From positions 11,152,632-11,216,631 of the forward strand of contig QVOM02000090.1 in NCBI GenBank assembly GCA_003586115.2: a stretch of 64,000 nt of DNA, in the 5' to 3' direction. Below are positions 39,299 through 52,200 of the stretch, in pieces. The DNA is from Salvator merianae (taxonomy: Eukaryota > Chordata > Lepidosauria > Squamata > Teiidae). The position numbers and the translations under genes are program-made. The stretch's first letter is position 1. Every line of letters starts with the position of its first letter. The notes under the pieces are model-generated. The model saw nothing but the letters and a program-made list of their open reading frames with translations. It ran no database searches and was not told the origin of the DNA.

Positions 39299-39928
39299 TC
39301 ATCATGGATTTGTCGCTAACAGATGAACAGAAGAATGTAGAAACTCATTTGTGTTGTGGATTGAATTTTCGTGAACTGTTTTGAGGCTGGATTCACGGGT
39401 AGCAACAAAAATGGATCTCCAAAACTCCTCCGAGGTGGTAGTGTGTGGCTCTTGTGTTCTCGTCCCATTTCTAATCTACATTTTCTAGCCTAGAATGTCA
39501 GTGAAGTGGGGGGACAGACTGGCATGTGAACGGTCCCGTCTGCAAATCATCTCTAAGTTGCCTCTAATAAGGCTACATTCACACGTAACAAAAAAGTGAC
39601 TCCAAAGTGCCTCAGAGATGGTAGAGTGTGGCCCTCGTGTTCCCACCCCATTCCTTTCACACCAGGAGAGAAAAATTATCATCCTGATTCCAGTTAAGTG
39701 ATAAATGCTCCGTCTTTCAAAACGTTGGCCTCGGGCAATTTAGAACAGTTAGGTAAGACACAGCTAGCAAGACACTCTAAAGACATTATAAAGGAAAGGG
39801 AGTTCAAAAACCAAGAAACTTTTAGTCTTCATTCAACTGACAGGGTTGTAATGTTTCAAGAATTCGAGGAATCTGTGTGGCTGTTCCATTAAACACCCCT
39901 GATTAGTGAGTGTGCTGATAAACCTCAA

Positions 39929-39941
39929 AGGTCAGAGGTCA
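39929..39941 (+). promoter_or_regulatory. Perfect DR1 nuclear-receptor motif
   Basis: AGGTCAGAGGTCA is two exact half sites one base apart, the ideal site for RXR heterodimers, HNF4 and COUP-TF. Function is unproven. Confidence 0.35.
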
Positions 39942-40200
39942 ACATCATGGAACCGAAGGTACCCCAGGTATCAGAGAGTGCCTCCAGGATTTGAATTCCA
40001 CTGGTGCAGTTAACCCCTTCCTCTGCTCTGAGGGAAAAAAAGAAAGAGAAAAGAGAAAACTCTCATCGAATTATGTTTCATTTGTTTGAATGGAAAAGCA
40101 GAGTGAATTGCTCCATATTTTCTGACTAAAAATATTTAGTAAATGGAGTGCCTTTTCATTAAAAAAAGCAACATGAAGTGTAAAAATCAGGCAACTCTGT

Positions 40201-40271
40201 GGAAAGGAAAGGAAAGGAAAGGAAAGGAAAGGAAAGGAAAGGAAAGGAAAGGAAAGGAAAGGAAAGGAAAA
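40201..40271. repeat. (GGAAA)14 pentanucleotide repeat
   Basis: Fourteen perfect GGAAA units. Confidence 0.99.
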
Positions 40272-42291
40272 GTTGAATCTAGAGAGAAAATGTCAATTGT
40301 TAGAAATGTTGACAAATTTATTTGTTTATTTATTTACTTTAGGTATATGTCTTTATGGTTTATTGATTTCCTTGTGATTAGTCACTATGACCATATCACA
40401 AATTACAGTTTACAATCAGCAGATCCACGTGTAGTTACTGTAGTAAAAAGTTAATAAAACAAATCCATGTATGCTAAAATAACAAGATTAATACTCACAA
40501 GGATACATAAAATGGGTTAGATTTCAATACTTCCTTTCTAAGAAACTCCAGTCGTTTGAAGATACAATTCTCTTGTTTTGAATTCATTCCAGAGAGTCCA
40601 TTCAAAATATCAATTGGGCAGGTCACATGCCTGCCTGGGAGACAAGAGGTTCACAGCTGGGTCGGAAATTGTCATGGAAGTTCACAGGTTCAGTTCTTGG
40701 TGTCTCCAGAGACGGCTGACGTATAAACATATTCATGCACTTGGTAGATAGTAACGTGGTTTATCAGGATCTCCTTCTGGAGAGGTGCCAACAGTTGGAA
40801 CTGCAACCCTCATCTTGGGGAAAATCCCAGACACCTAGAGGATTCCCAAATTCGGCCATATGAATGATGCCACAGTTGATAATCTGGACCTCCCTTTCAC
40901 AGTGCAATTGATCTATGTTCGTAGTCTGGGGCCATATTTGCACTGGATTGCAGCAGGATACTCCAGTCTGGAATAAGTAATCTGTCCCAAGCTGGGAAAG
41001 CTTGCTCTTGGTAGATCTCGAAAAAGAGGTCTACTGGTAGAGTGGACCATGATGAGATTTTGGGCACCCTAATCCAGTTCACACTCCATTTTGTGCAGAT
41101 TGGAGTGTACCTGGAAGTGATGGAACCTCTGGACCACTCTAAGGTGCAGACGAAGGAGGAGCAGAAGTGGACCATGGTCCAGTCTACCATGCAGTGTGGA
41201 AAGACCCTGGTCTCACTACTCTGCTATTATTGGCTTCCATTGGTAGACTGGATCTCTATGACTTCTAACATGCCCAGTTTTCCCTAGATGGCAATTAATT
41301 GCATAAGCCAGTTATATTTTACACAGTGGTCAGTGGGGACCAAACTACAGTGCTATAAAAGGGACAACTGTACAAGTTTCAATTGCTTAACTCTTTTCTT
41401 TATTTCTGTGCTGGCCTTTCTATGCCTCTTTGCTCTTGTTTATGCTAATCCAGGCAAAGATGGCAATAATAACTGAACGCCCCCAAAGTCATAAAGTGCA
41501 ATTTTTTCTACGTTACTTTGTGGGCTTTTCAAGTTTCACAGCAAGTGTTAGATTTTTTTTTCTCTTCCCAGGTGCCTTTTGCTTCAGCTTTATTTAATCT
41601 GAGTTTCTGTTTACTTTGCAAATATATTGTTATTGTCATTGTTGTTGTTAGTTTATATTAGTTCACACAAAATAATGTTTGTTTTCTATTTGATCCAGCT
41701 TCTAGACACCTTAGGCTAAAAGGAAGCAGAACAGATTACAAAGTATCAGATTCGCTCTAAGAAAATTAAGTTAATGACATAAACAAAGGACCAAAATTCA
41801 TCTGACCTCAGGAGAAAGCGGCTTCCCTTTTCTATGGCACCCCAGCCAGAGGGCTTTTGAGGTTAAGTGCCATTTTTATTGTTTTACAGGCAGCTGCCTA
41901 GACAAAGAGAGACACAAAAGAGGAAGAATCCAGGACGTGGATTGTAGGGAATGAAATGAGGATGAGTTTAGGTCCTTTCCACACTTGCAATTAGTGTGGA
42001 ATACAAACAGGTCTACAGGCCTCCCTTCTGCATGCTGGTGCGGTTTAAGGGAATTCCTGACCCATCCTGGTATGTTTCGTTGGCACAGGACAAGCATACA
42101 CCAGGCTAGGGTTCCTAAATGGCGTCGCAGTTCAGCCTACCGGTAGACTTATTTTTCAAGGTCTCCCGGTGTGGTGTACTTGAGGGTAGCATATAGTACA
42201 GCATGCCTCTATGGTCCAGTATGCCACGAGGATGCTTTGCAGCAGGGCAGCAAGGTGTGCTGTTGAAATAGATCCCCTGGGAATGCCGAAG

Positions 42292-42610
42292 ACCAGAAAC
42301 ATGGGGCCTGTTTGCACTTTCCACCTTAGAACGGTAGAATTCTGCCATTCTAAGATGGAACAGACCACATGGCATGGCAGCCGTCCGCACTGTGTAGGCT
42401 GGAACAGCCCGGAACTGGACTTCCAGCACTCGCAGTGCGAATGTCTGCCAGCAGCTGTGGAAACATCTGGCCACTACCTTGGCAACCGGGGATGTGGCGC
42501 GTGAATGCGGCCACACCAGCTGCGTTCACACCCAGAAGTAGGTGCGGACACTGCATTTTGGGAGCAGTCCACCTGCTTCTGGTATAGCTGTGGACCACCA
42601 AATTGTATTA
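42292..42610. mobile_element. GCCTGTTCACACTT inverted-repeat element, copy 2
   Basis: Starts GGGCCTGTTTGCACTTTCC; shares GGCATGGCAGCCGTCCGCACTG, CAGCACTCGCAGTGCGAATG and CTTGGCAACCGGGG-type phrases with the other copies. Right end not resolved. An unassigned similar segment lies just left, 42160-42290. Confidence 0.6.
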
Positions 42611-42945
42611 TAGTAGGAGCGTCTGCAGATGCAACAACAGTAAGCGAAGCAACGTTTAAATGTGCAGCCTGCACTGAGGGTTTACCTTAGACAATACTCA
42701 AACGCTAAAAGAACAAGCTAAGAGAATTATTCTTTTGGGCAGCCCTCTGTTTGCTGTTTCGAGGGTACCTTTTTCAGATTCCTGTCCTTTCTGGGCAGCA
42801 AGATTGTTACAGGTGGAATTCGTCCCTCCCTTTTTAGCATGCCAGGTATATAGATCAGCTTTCACTTCTGAAAAGGAAAGCTGTAAATCTATACGATCGT
42901 GCTGGGTTAAAGCCATTGTACCGACGCCTGGACTGCCTTATCATT

Positions 42946-42969
42946 CATATATATATATATATATATATA
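42946..42969. repeat. (AT)n microsatellite
   Basis: About 12 AT units. Confidence 0.95.
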
Positions 42970-43585
42970 CAACCAACTAGCTATGAAAGAGATATAAAAA
43001 TGTTTTCTGCCTTGTTTACGTCCGTGGTGAAGGCAGTACTGATTAAATGGGGCTTTTCTAGCACCTGGATTGCCATTGTCTTTCTGCCGCTGTTTTAATT
43101 GCTATTTATATTGTTGCTAGGTTTGATGCTAATTTGCTTGTTCTTTTTTTTTTTAAAGGTCTTATTTGATTGCATCTCACACTTTTAGACTCTGCACTAG
43201 CTTTGTCATAAACAGTGTGAATGGGTGGGAGGGGGGTGGAAAAAGAAAATGATCTTAATCAGTGACTTGTTTATTCATTTACTAGCGGATGGGGCAACGT
43301 ATCTAGGGCAAATGAATCAGCAGAAAAATCATCTGTCAACACCATCCAAAAGGAAAGAGGCCGAAAGGCTGGCGTGTAAATAAACCAAGTTGAAATGAAG
43401 CCATGTTGGTCAAAGGTGATCTTTTGAAGATGCATCCCAGATGTTTTCCAGCAGATGCCCCCGGGAAAGGAATCCCAAAGATAAGATCCTGAGGTCAAGA
43501 ACACCCTGCTTTGCTCGAGTTCAGATGGACCATGAGGACAGGAGCAATGAATGCTTGTCAGTTCCAATTATCGGGAAGAAACTAC

Positions 43586-44045
43586 GGGCCTGTTCACACT
43601 TACCTGACTGGTATAGTATTATTATACTGTATGAGTCTGGTCAGGATGTAGTACAGTGGTGGCCATTCGCATGGCACATGCTGGGTTAGCCTCATCCCTG
43701 GCCAGCAGCACTCACAGTGTGGACCCGGAACACCGTGGCAAAGTCCAAACTGGCATCCTGTGTTCGTTCGGATATTGCCATGGTGATCTGGCAGCTGCGA
43801 ACAACTGCACAGCTGCAGTCATGCAGGCCATGCCCCCTTCACCATGCAGCACCCGGAAGCAAGTGCGGATCTGTCATCCCAGTCGCAACCCAGTCGCTGC
43901 TGGTCAGTCTTTGGACCGCTTTTCAGTTGTCCACAGCTTGCTTGCTCCAGGGAGGGCTTGGTGAACTCCAGGTGACCTGCAAGTGGCAGCTATGTGTGGC
44001 CAGAGTGATCCAGCAAGTGGTCTGGATTGCTCCACAACGTACACG
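43586..44045. mobile_element. GCCTGTTCACACTT inverted-repeat element, copy 3
   Basis: Starts CGGGCCTGTTCACACTTACC. Inside are GGCATCCTGTGTTCG, CCATGGTGATC and AGCAAGTGCGGATC; right end unclear. Confidence 0.6.
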
Positions 44046-44238
44046 GAAGCCAACACAACAAGAGGAATATGAGAAAATCTACATCTGGATGGCAACATTG
44101 CTGCAGTTAACGGCTATAGGTTCTCACTTTTTGCATTGTATTGGTCAATAAGGTGACACACGTTCATGCTAATTCAAAAATCAAATACATTAATGAATTA
44201 AACAATAAATAAATAAATGGTAATCCCTTCTATGAATG

Positions 44239-44240
44239 AT

Positions 44241-44292
<52 letters not shown>

Positions 44293-44402
44293 ATAAGTAG
44301 GTAGGTAGAGAGAGAGAGAGAGAGACAGATAGGATAGAAAGGTAGGTAGGTAGGGACAAAGGTGGGCAGGTAGGTAGGTAGATAGATAGGTATGTAGATA
44401 GG
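44239..44402. repeat. Compound (TAGA)n, (GTAG)n and (GA)n repeat
   Basis: About 13 TAGA units, then GTAG runs, a GA run and mixed GGTA/GATA units over 160 bp. Confidence 0.95.
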
Positions 44403-45169
44403 ATGAGGGCAGTAGACACCATTTAGGGCTGTAGATGTCATTAAAATCTTCCCCAAACAATCTTTCAAAATTCTTCAAATGCTTAAGTACGGCTGTGATT
44501 ATTACATCACCCACAGGTAACAGCTAGCCCTCAGGTAAGAAACAACTGAATGGCATGGAATTACACCTTTTCATCATCTCCGTGACTGATGCTTCTGAAA
44601 GCTCAAGGTTTGATTGCTATGTTTGTAGCTGGGAAATTTTGTCCTTGTCGTTTTGATTAAACTCCTCAACATGTATATATGCATGGACTTCAGAGTCTGG
44701 TAAAAAGGTTCTTTCTTTTTCCAAGTTAGCTGTCTTTAGTCACTGTGGCTGCTGGATACTGGTAGACACACTGGATTCAGACACTCATGCACTGCCATGC
44801 ATCAGTGAATTTAATGAAAATGGCATGTGCAAAGGGGAAAATAAAGGTTGAATTTAGCTGGAATGAAATAAAATCAAAGACTTGTAAAACTTTCCTCTTT
44901 CCTTCCTTTGCAGGTTTTTGCTTGTTTAACGTTTCCAAAAGTCTTTGGGCAGCTTAAGAGAACAAAAATGCAAATTAAAAAACGGTAGCTATGATGGATT
45001 AACAGTGATCACGGTGCAGAAATTATGTTATCTCCTTACTGTTCCATATTCTATCCCCTGGACACACAAAATCCTTGGTAGCATTTAACAGACCTCTTTC
45101 AAGGTAAGCAAAAGCCTTATCACTAACCTGGCACAAGTGTTCAGCAGTTGTGGCAAACAGAACTGAAAT

Positions 45170-45410
45170 CTAGTGGTTAGGTTTGAATAGAACCAAACTA
45201 CCCTTAGTTCAGTTTGATTTGAACAGGGTTTTTTTTTTGAACAACAGGGTGGTTCAGTTCGCACTTGAACCAATCCTTGGTTCACTATGGTTCATTTGGT
45301 TTGTTAGATCACTCGTTGGTTTGGGTTTGATTCGAATTGGATTTTTTGAACAGGAGGGTGGTTCAGTTTGCATTCAAACTATTTAGACACCCAAGCACAG
45401 TGTGAACTAA
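45170..45410. mobile_element. Possible non-autonomous element with an internal duplication
   Basis: A TTTTTTGAACA...AGGGTGGTTCAGTT block occurs twice (about 45231-45262 and 45340-45371), each time followed by GCA(C/T)T(T/C)(G/A)AAC. Many GAACC/GGTTC pairs suggest fold-back structure. Not assigned to a known family. Confidence 0.4.
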
Positions 45411-45459
45411 TCAAACCAGTTCAGGAAACCGCTACCCACCATAGGTAAAAATATGGTTT

Positions 45460-45535
45460 AGTGAATCCTGCATTGAGCAGGGGTTTGGACTCGATGACCC
45501 TGGAGGTCCCTTCCAACTCTAGGATTCTATGACCT
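45460..45535 (+). mobile_element. CR1 LINE 3' end
   Basis: GGACTCGATGACC, GGTCCCTTCCAACTCTAGG and ATTCTATGA are the classic CR1 terminal phrase. Confidence 0.88.
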
Positions 45536-46221
45536 TGGGGCATGACAACGATGCTAATTCTGAAACTATGGGGAGTTAAAATAATTATTCATGAACCCTG
45601 ATGCTTCCCCCCACCTCCCAAAAAAGGGATGACCCAGTGCATGCAAGTTCAGAACTTCATTAGCTTCCAAAAAGAATTTGGTGTTTCCAATTATCAACAG
45701 AGAACCAGATTTCCTTCCATTACCTTTGTGATACTCCTTCTTAATTAAAAGCTAGGGTGTGGCTAAAAATGAGGGTGCAGCAAAGGCGGCTGTGGATTCT
45801 AGTAAAGGACTCTGCGTTCCCCCCCACTGCCAAATTCCCTCATAGCCTGTCATCACCTATTTCTTTCCTCTTGTTCTTACAACTTGTGAACATACTCCTG
45901 CTTACCCAAGGGAGCATTTTCCTGTAACCTCCTCCCTCCAGCTGCGAAATCAGAGATTGGAGGATAAGTGTCCACAGAGATGGGCTCTCCTGAAGGCCTT
46001 TTGGCACTGCAAAACTACCTCTGAACTCTCTCCCCCACAGGAAGCCCAAGTATATAGCACCCATAAACCAGTTGAGACCAATTTATGTGATCTAATTTGC
46101 ATGCAGAGAATGCGGGTTGCATGGATGTGCACCGATCTTGGCACGCCACACAATTTAAACCTGCCAGTTTAGAAGCAGAAACTGGCCCTCAGGCTCCCAC
46201 TTCTCCAACCTTGCTGCAGAT

Positions 46222-46450
46222 TGGTTCCCATAAATATAATTATCCCATTCTAAGGGAGACTGGACCATGCAGCGCAGACACCATCCGCACTGCAGGGTCC
46301 TAGTCTTGAATATCAGCAGGACACCAGCATCCGCACTGCAAATGCTGGTATCCTGCTCCCAAAGTTTGCCATGGCAGTGGCCAGGAGGTGTACGACCATT
46401 GCCATGGTGACTGGCAGTGCTGCAGATTGCACAGGCGTGTGCAGGCACAA
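46222..46450. mobile_element. GCCTGTTCACACTT family relative, copy 4 (ends lost)
   Basis: Contains CATCCGCACTGCAAATGCTGG, GCCATGGCAGTGGCCAGG and CATTGCCATGGTGACTGGCAG, parallel to copies 1 and 5; terminal repeats not visible. Only short phrases quoted. Confidence 0.5.
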
Positions 46451-47115
46451 TTGCACAAGGTTTATTATTTTGTAAACCAGAGCAGATTTTTAAAAAGGAA
46501 AGGAAATAAAGGGCATTACAGAAATGTTTTCAATAATGAAAAAAAGAATTAAGAGAATCCTTTCAAAAAAAACAACCCAATTTCTTATATTGTTTTTTGC
46601 TTTTGTGTGGATGATGGTTATGTTTCTTGGAAAGATAAGATGTTCAAGACAGGGAGAATGGCCTATGGCTTTTACATTTTCCCACTGGAAATTTCCTTCT
46701 GCATTCCATTGCTACTGCACAGTGACAAAAACACAGAAACATTTAGGAAGCAGCAGCTCCTACTTTTCCTCCACTTGTTTTACAAACTTGCACTGTGTCA
46801 CTACTACCCTCTGCTGGAATTAAGGCAAACCTGTTTAAAGTTGTGTTTATTTCAAATATAGTAGTGAGATACACATTTTCCCCAACAATTTAATCTTCAC
46901 AGTTTATTCACAGAATTTCAAGTAAAAATATTACAATATAACAACTTAAATTATATTATTTATTTCCATTTACATCTTGACCTATATCCTAAAGTCTCCA
47001 GGCATCTTATAATGATGAAAAAACAAAGTGAATTAAGGTACAATCAATCTTTCTGGATAACAGTTAACTAACATTCTAAGTAATTATAAAACATGAGAGT
47101 GACTTTGCTTACTTC

Positions 47116-47469
47116 GAGCCTGTTCACATTTTACCTGGAGCAATCAGACACTCAGCAGGTAAGTGTACCTGCATGGCCTCAGCGCTGCAACATCTTCAGT
47201 GACTCCCAAATGCTACTAGCTGTGGACAAAAAAATTGTTGTCCACACCTTGACTGGGAGGAACTGGATTGCTCCCGGGTGCGAATACTGCAAGTCGGCAG
47301 TCACACACCATGTCCCCCAATCACCATGGCAACAGCCAGCCATTGCCATGGCCACTGTCATGGCAATCAAACCGGCCATCCGCACTTTGAGTGCTGGTAT
47401 CCCAGTCCAGAGCTGTTCCAACTCTTGATTATAATCATACCATTCCAGGCTTTGAAGTGTGAACAGGCC
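47116..47469. mobile_element. GCCTGTTCACACTT inverted-repeat element, copy 5 (both ends present)
   Basis: Left GAGCCTGTTCACATTTTACC and right AAGTGTGAACAGGCCC are inverted. About 354 bp long with internal CCATGGCAACAGCC and CATCCGCACTTTGAGTGCTG. No transposase frame, so non-autonomous. Confidence 0.78.
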
Positions 47470-48439
47470 CTTACCTACAAACTTATAATTATTTCTGTAT
47501 ATCCATTCAGTAAGCAACACTCTATGGGCAGTTTGCAAAGGAAAGTGTAACAACAAAAGTTAAAACAGGACAAAACACAATATAAAAATAGATAAATAGA
47601 AAATAAACTGTAAAGACATACATGTATGTATATTTAATTGACCACCAATTCTGTATGCCATACTGCCAAACCTGCCACAGAGGGCTTTTTAAAACAATTT
47701 TGTACAATGAACTAAAAAGCATTTAACACGCCCGAAGAGTGGTGAAAGAGAAGATGAAGATGACAGCTGTCAAAAAACCCACACGTTCTATGCAGATGGA
47801 AATCATTAAACTCAGGAGAGTTAATAACCATGCTAATAATACCCAGTTTGCATGGAAAGAGTCCGCCTCAGTTGACTTTAAAGTAGTTTAATCATAGCAA
47901 CAATGAAAAGAATTTGCTCTGAAGATAAAGCAAACAATAATAAGATAATAAGATACTGTAACCGAAAAAAGGAGAGGGGAGAAAAAATGTTTGCTGCCAA
48001 TTTAAAAGGAGGAAGAGAGAAGAGATAAAAAATAAATTGTATACAGTATTCCCCCTTTCCTATATTATCTGCCCAATGTGTGACACAGTATGGGACTTAA
48101 GAGTGATTCCCCATGCGTTTCAGAGTGATGGCACTATGAATTCTGAACCTAAAACTTGATGGTTAACAAAGTGTGCTTTATATTTACTCATTTCTTAAGT
48201 GTATTAGTGTCTGGCTACGTCTAAAAGAGTCAAACTGGCCAAGAACACCACCATAACCACCCGATGGACTCCACACAGCAACGGCAAGACAACTAGCAAA
48301 CAGGATTTCAACCCGTTTTTTAACACAAGGACAGCAAGGACCCAAGCCCAATTATAAAATGAAAAATCGCAATTGGAACATCCACAAATAGACATAGGCT
48401 GCTCGGAACAAGCAGGTCTTCAGCTGCTGTTTCGCCATA

Positions 48440-49030
48440 AAACGACCAGGTGAAGGGTTCGAGAACCGCCTTGCTTAGCGCATCAGCTGCTCCCTTTTGC
48501 CTTCTCTCGGGAGAGGACCAGGGAGGGAAGCGCGCCGCCGTCGCCATGGCAACGGGCTCAGCACCTGAGGCGAGGATGCCGCCGCCGGAAGTCAGCGAGC
48601 ATCCCTGCAGGCGGCGGCGGAGCGCAAAGCGCAGAGGGAGGCGGACTCGGAGGAGGAGGCACAGTTTTAATCGGCGCTCCTCCGCCATGACCCGGCAGTG
48701 GAAGCAGCAATGGCGGCCGTCGCCTCCTCTTCAACCTCCTCTTCCTCGTCTTGAGACCGCTACACGCCGGGAATTGGGAAAGCGGAGTCACTGCTGCCCG
48801 CCTCCTCTCCCTCCCCCCCGTGGGGTGGTGGAAAGGGGCCAGCAGGTAAGGGGGGGCTTTTTTAACGAGAGGGAGAGCGCGGACTTTGCTCTCGTTCCCT
48901 TCACCGCAAGGCTGCCTGCCTGCCTGCCTGCCTGCTGCTGCTGCTGGCCAGAAAAGGGGGGCCCCAGCAGAGAAGGCCCCTATTGTGCTTGCTGGAAGGG
49001 AAGGTGGAATAAGGAAGAGCCCAGGTATGG
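48440..49030 (+). promoter_or_regulatory. TOP3B: CpG-island promoter of TOP3B
   Basis: A compact G/C- and CpG-rich block in an otherwise A/T-rich region, directly upstream of the first TOP3B coding exon. No TATA box is evident, as expected for a housekeeping promoter. It contains short GCCT and GCT tandem runs at about 48910-48945. The transcription start cannot be fixed from sequence alone. Confidence 0.75.
48560..48845 (+). other. TOP3B: TOP3B non-coding first exon (5' UTR); left edge approximate
   Basis: The CpG island contains a consensus donor, CAG|GTAAGG, with the exon ending at 48845. The acceptor before 49100 (TCCGTAG|G) can pair with it, giving a non-coding first exon followed by the ATG exon. 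A second possible donor, CCCAG|GTATGG, ends an exon at 49025, so alternative first exons are possible. The left border is a guess. Confidence 0.5.
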
Positions 49031-49099
49031 CCGCCTTCGTCCCTTGCAGCTGTGCCTAGAAAAAAGCTACACAGAGCCTTGGTTTTTTTTCCTCCGTAG

Positions 49100-49220
49100 G
49101 TTGCAACAGATTTTCTAAATTCTTTGTAGACTGTTCACTGTTAGGAGAAGATGAAGACCATTCTAATGGTAGCAGAGAAGCCATCGCTGGCTCAGTCTAT
49201 AGCCAAAATCCTTTCAAGAG
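49100..49220 (+). CDS. TOP3B: TOP3B exon with start codon (coding from 49151)
   Basis: A pyrimidine-rich tract and TAG precede 49100; 51 nt of 5' UTR come before the ATG at 49151. It encodes residues 1-23 plus the first base of Gly24, including the toprim motif VAEKPS with E9 and K10. The donor AG|GTACAT follows 49220 (phase 1). Confidence 0.93.
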
Positions 49221-52200
49221 GTACATTTCTTTCCGTTAATTTTTTTGCTGGTCGTTTTGGTGGTATTTCTTTATGAATATAACACAGTAGTAGCAGTCAT
49301 AGTTCAAATAAACAAACAAACAAGATTAATGGCTTGTTACCTTCATGTTCGTCTTTTAACTTCCTTAATGGGAACAGAACATTGGGCTGAGGCCTGGGGC
49401 CTGTTCACACTTATTCACTAGGGAGTGATCGGGTGCTCACTAGTGAGATGTGTCCACACTTTGTGGGGGACCTTGTGACCGGGAGTGGGCTACAGCCACT
49501 CGCGATCGCTATTAGCTATGAGCACAAAATGGTGCCCCACAGCTGTAGTGCGGTTTGCAGCGTTTGCCTCATAGAAGGGATGAAGGTTGGTCTTCCCACT
49601 AGGAATAAGTTGTTCAAAAATTATTTACATGCAGTTGGAAGTTATTTTTCTTTAAATAATATTCACCTTCCTCTCCTCCCAGAGCAAGATGGAACTCTGT
49701 TCCAATAACTGAATAAATAAAAAAGTGGCCATTCCACACCCTTGACATTCTCACTGGTATGTCTTCTTGTCTTAGGAAACATGTCTTCGCGCAAGGGACT
49801 AAATGGAGCATGTTCGGTACATGAATATACAGGAACATTTATGGGCCAAAGTGCCCGCTTCAAGATGACCTCAGTGTGTGGTCATGTAATGACACTGGAT
49901 TTTATAGGTATAGTATCTTTTTTTTTTTTTTTTTTTAGTACTGACAGTTTCATTTCAAGTTGTTATTTGACCCCAAAAGGGAGGTGGGTTATAGTAAAAC
50001 CTATATTTAAATGTGTTTCTCGCCTCAGGAAAATACAACAAATGGGATAAAGTGGACCCAGCTGAACTTTTTAGTAAAGCCCCTACAGAAAAGAAAGAAG
50101 CTAATCCCAAACTGAATATGGTGAAATTTTTACAGGTACTTGCTCTTGTATGTTTTTTGACCTTTTTAAACAAGTGTTACATTTCTCTAGAAACAGGTCA
50201 GGCCTTTCATATATATCAGGCATATTTATTCATTCTGTTCCTCAAGAACCAAATAGGTTTGACCAAACTCAACCAATACATGTGCTCCTCAGAAATGCTT
50301 CACACTGTCCTTTTGATTACTTCAGTTATTTATTTAATTTCATTGAAAAGAACTCTGTGTAGCTCAACTTATTTTAATCACTTCATCCCTTTCTGAAATT
50401 GTTATGTGCCGGTTTCCAGATCTGTCAAATGAACAGTGCAGAATCAAAACAAATCTCCTAGTGCAATTCTACACATATCTGCTAGGAAGTGAGTCCAGTT
50501 ATGTACAGTAGACTCACTTTCAGGCACCTGAAGTTAGAATTGTGTCCTTGGGCGCAAACGTTTTTTTAAACATGATATTTCTGCTTTCAATTCTTGACTT
50601 TCTTCCTAATTGCTAATATAAGGCATTTTCAGTGCCAAACCACCATATTTCATTTTCAGTGACAGAGTGGGTTTTTCTTAATTGAAGTTGGCATTTGAAC
50701 ATCCACCACATAGATTCTGTTGTAGTGATCTAGAAAAAAGAATGTTCATTTGTTTCTGCTGATCATGCAGATGAGACTCTTATTCCAAAAGAGTAAATAT
50801 ATGTATAACCTAAGAGGATGCAAAAGATAATCTGCTTTTTGATAATTGACATACTGTTTCTTTTAATTTTAGGTGGAAGGAAGAGGTTGTGACTGTATTG
50901 TGTTGTGGTTGGATTGTGACAAAGAAGGGGAAAATATTTGCTTTGAGGTATAATTCCAAGTTTGTATTCATTGTCTGAGTGGTTTCTACTGATGTGTCTT
51001 ATTTTACTGTCTCAAAACTATAAACAACCCCCCCCCAAGTAGTTTTAATAAACGATAAAAGTTATGACTTCCAGATCTAACTTACTCATATAAAATACAA
51101 AGTCCCAAAAATGTTCATCCATCAGGAATACATTGTAAGACCAGAAGTACATAAAAGGAGCCCTGCTGGATCAGGCCGCAGCTCATCTAGTCCAGCATCC
51201 TGTCTCGCACAGTGGCCCAAAAAGAGCCATTGGAAGGGGCATGCAGCAGAGTCATCAATGCACATGGCGTGAAGATCTGTCACAGAGAGTGATCTGAATG
51301 AGTGCGTTGGGCTTCCAAATGTGAAGTTTATCCCCCGCCCCCGAATTGAAGCCAACAACAAATTCAGGAGATTCATCATCTTCTGATGTTTTTATTAATT
51401 TCCGTAGTTCTCTGGGGCCATGTGGAAGTGAACATAGCAACATGTGGCTTTTGCCTTTAGGCTTCCTTTACCCAAAGTATTTTAATCGCAGCATTTTGCT
51501 GTAATTAAGAAGCACTGGCTCTGATTTCTTTCGGAAAGGTACTGGATGCTACTGTTCCTATGATGAATAAGCCTCGGGCTAACGAAAGGATGGTCTATAG
51601 AGCCAAGTTCAGCTCTATTACAGACACAGACATCTACAACGCCATGAACCACTTGGTAGAGCCGAACCACAATGAGGCCCTGTCAGTGGACGCCCGCCAA
51701 GAACTGGATTTGAGAATTGGCTGTGCATTTACAAGGTATACATATAGTTTGGCTTTTTTTTTTTCACTTTTTGTTCTCCCTTGGTACAGTTTGGGAACTG
51801 TCTAGGTGCTACACAGTTTATTATCATCGCCGCAGCATCAGCTTCAGCTATTATCCAGAGAAGCTCGCTGGAAATTAAATTTATGCAGAATCTGGGACTT
51901 CTCAGGAGCGGGTCAGAGACAAGATTCACCAATAGCTGAAGGGCAGTAGATGTGGGCGTGGCACAGGAATGAGCCAAGGGTCCGGAAGCTGGAATGGGCC
52001 AATCACAACACTGGATAACTAACCAACTGGACAACTCTTTGCTTCCAGCTACAAATGCTGGCCTCCCATGCAGATTAAAGGGGCTGCTTGCCGCCTTTCC
52101 CAGGCCTGCAGGCGTGCCTTGATTAGGAGCTGAGGAAGACTCTGAGGTAGGTAGCACAACTCTGTAGGTAGCACAACTCTTTAGTCATTGGCCCTTTCTG

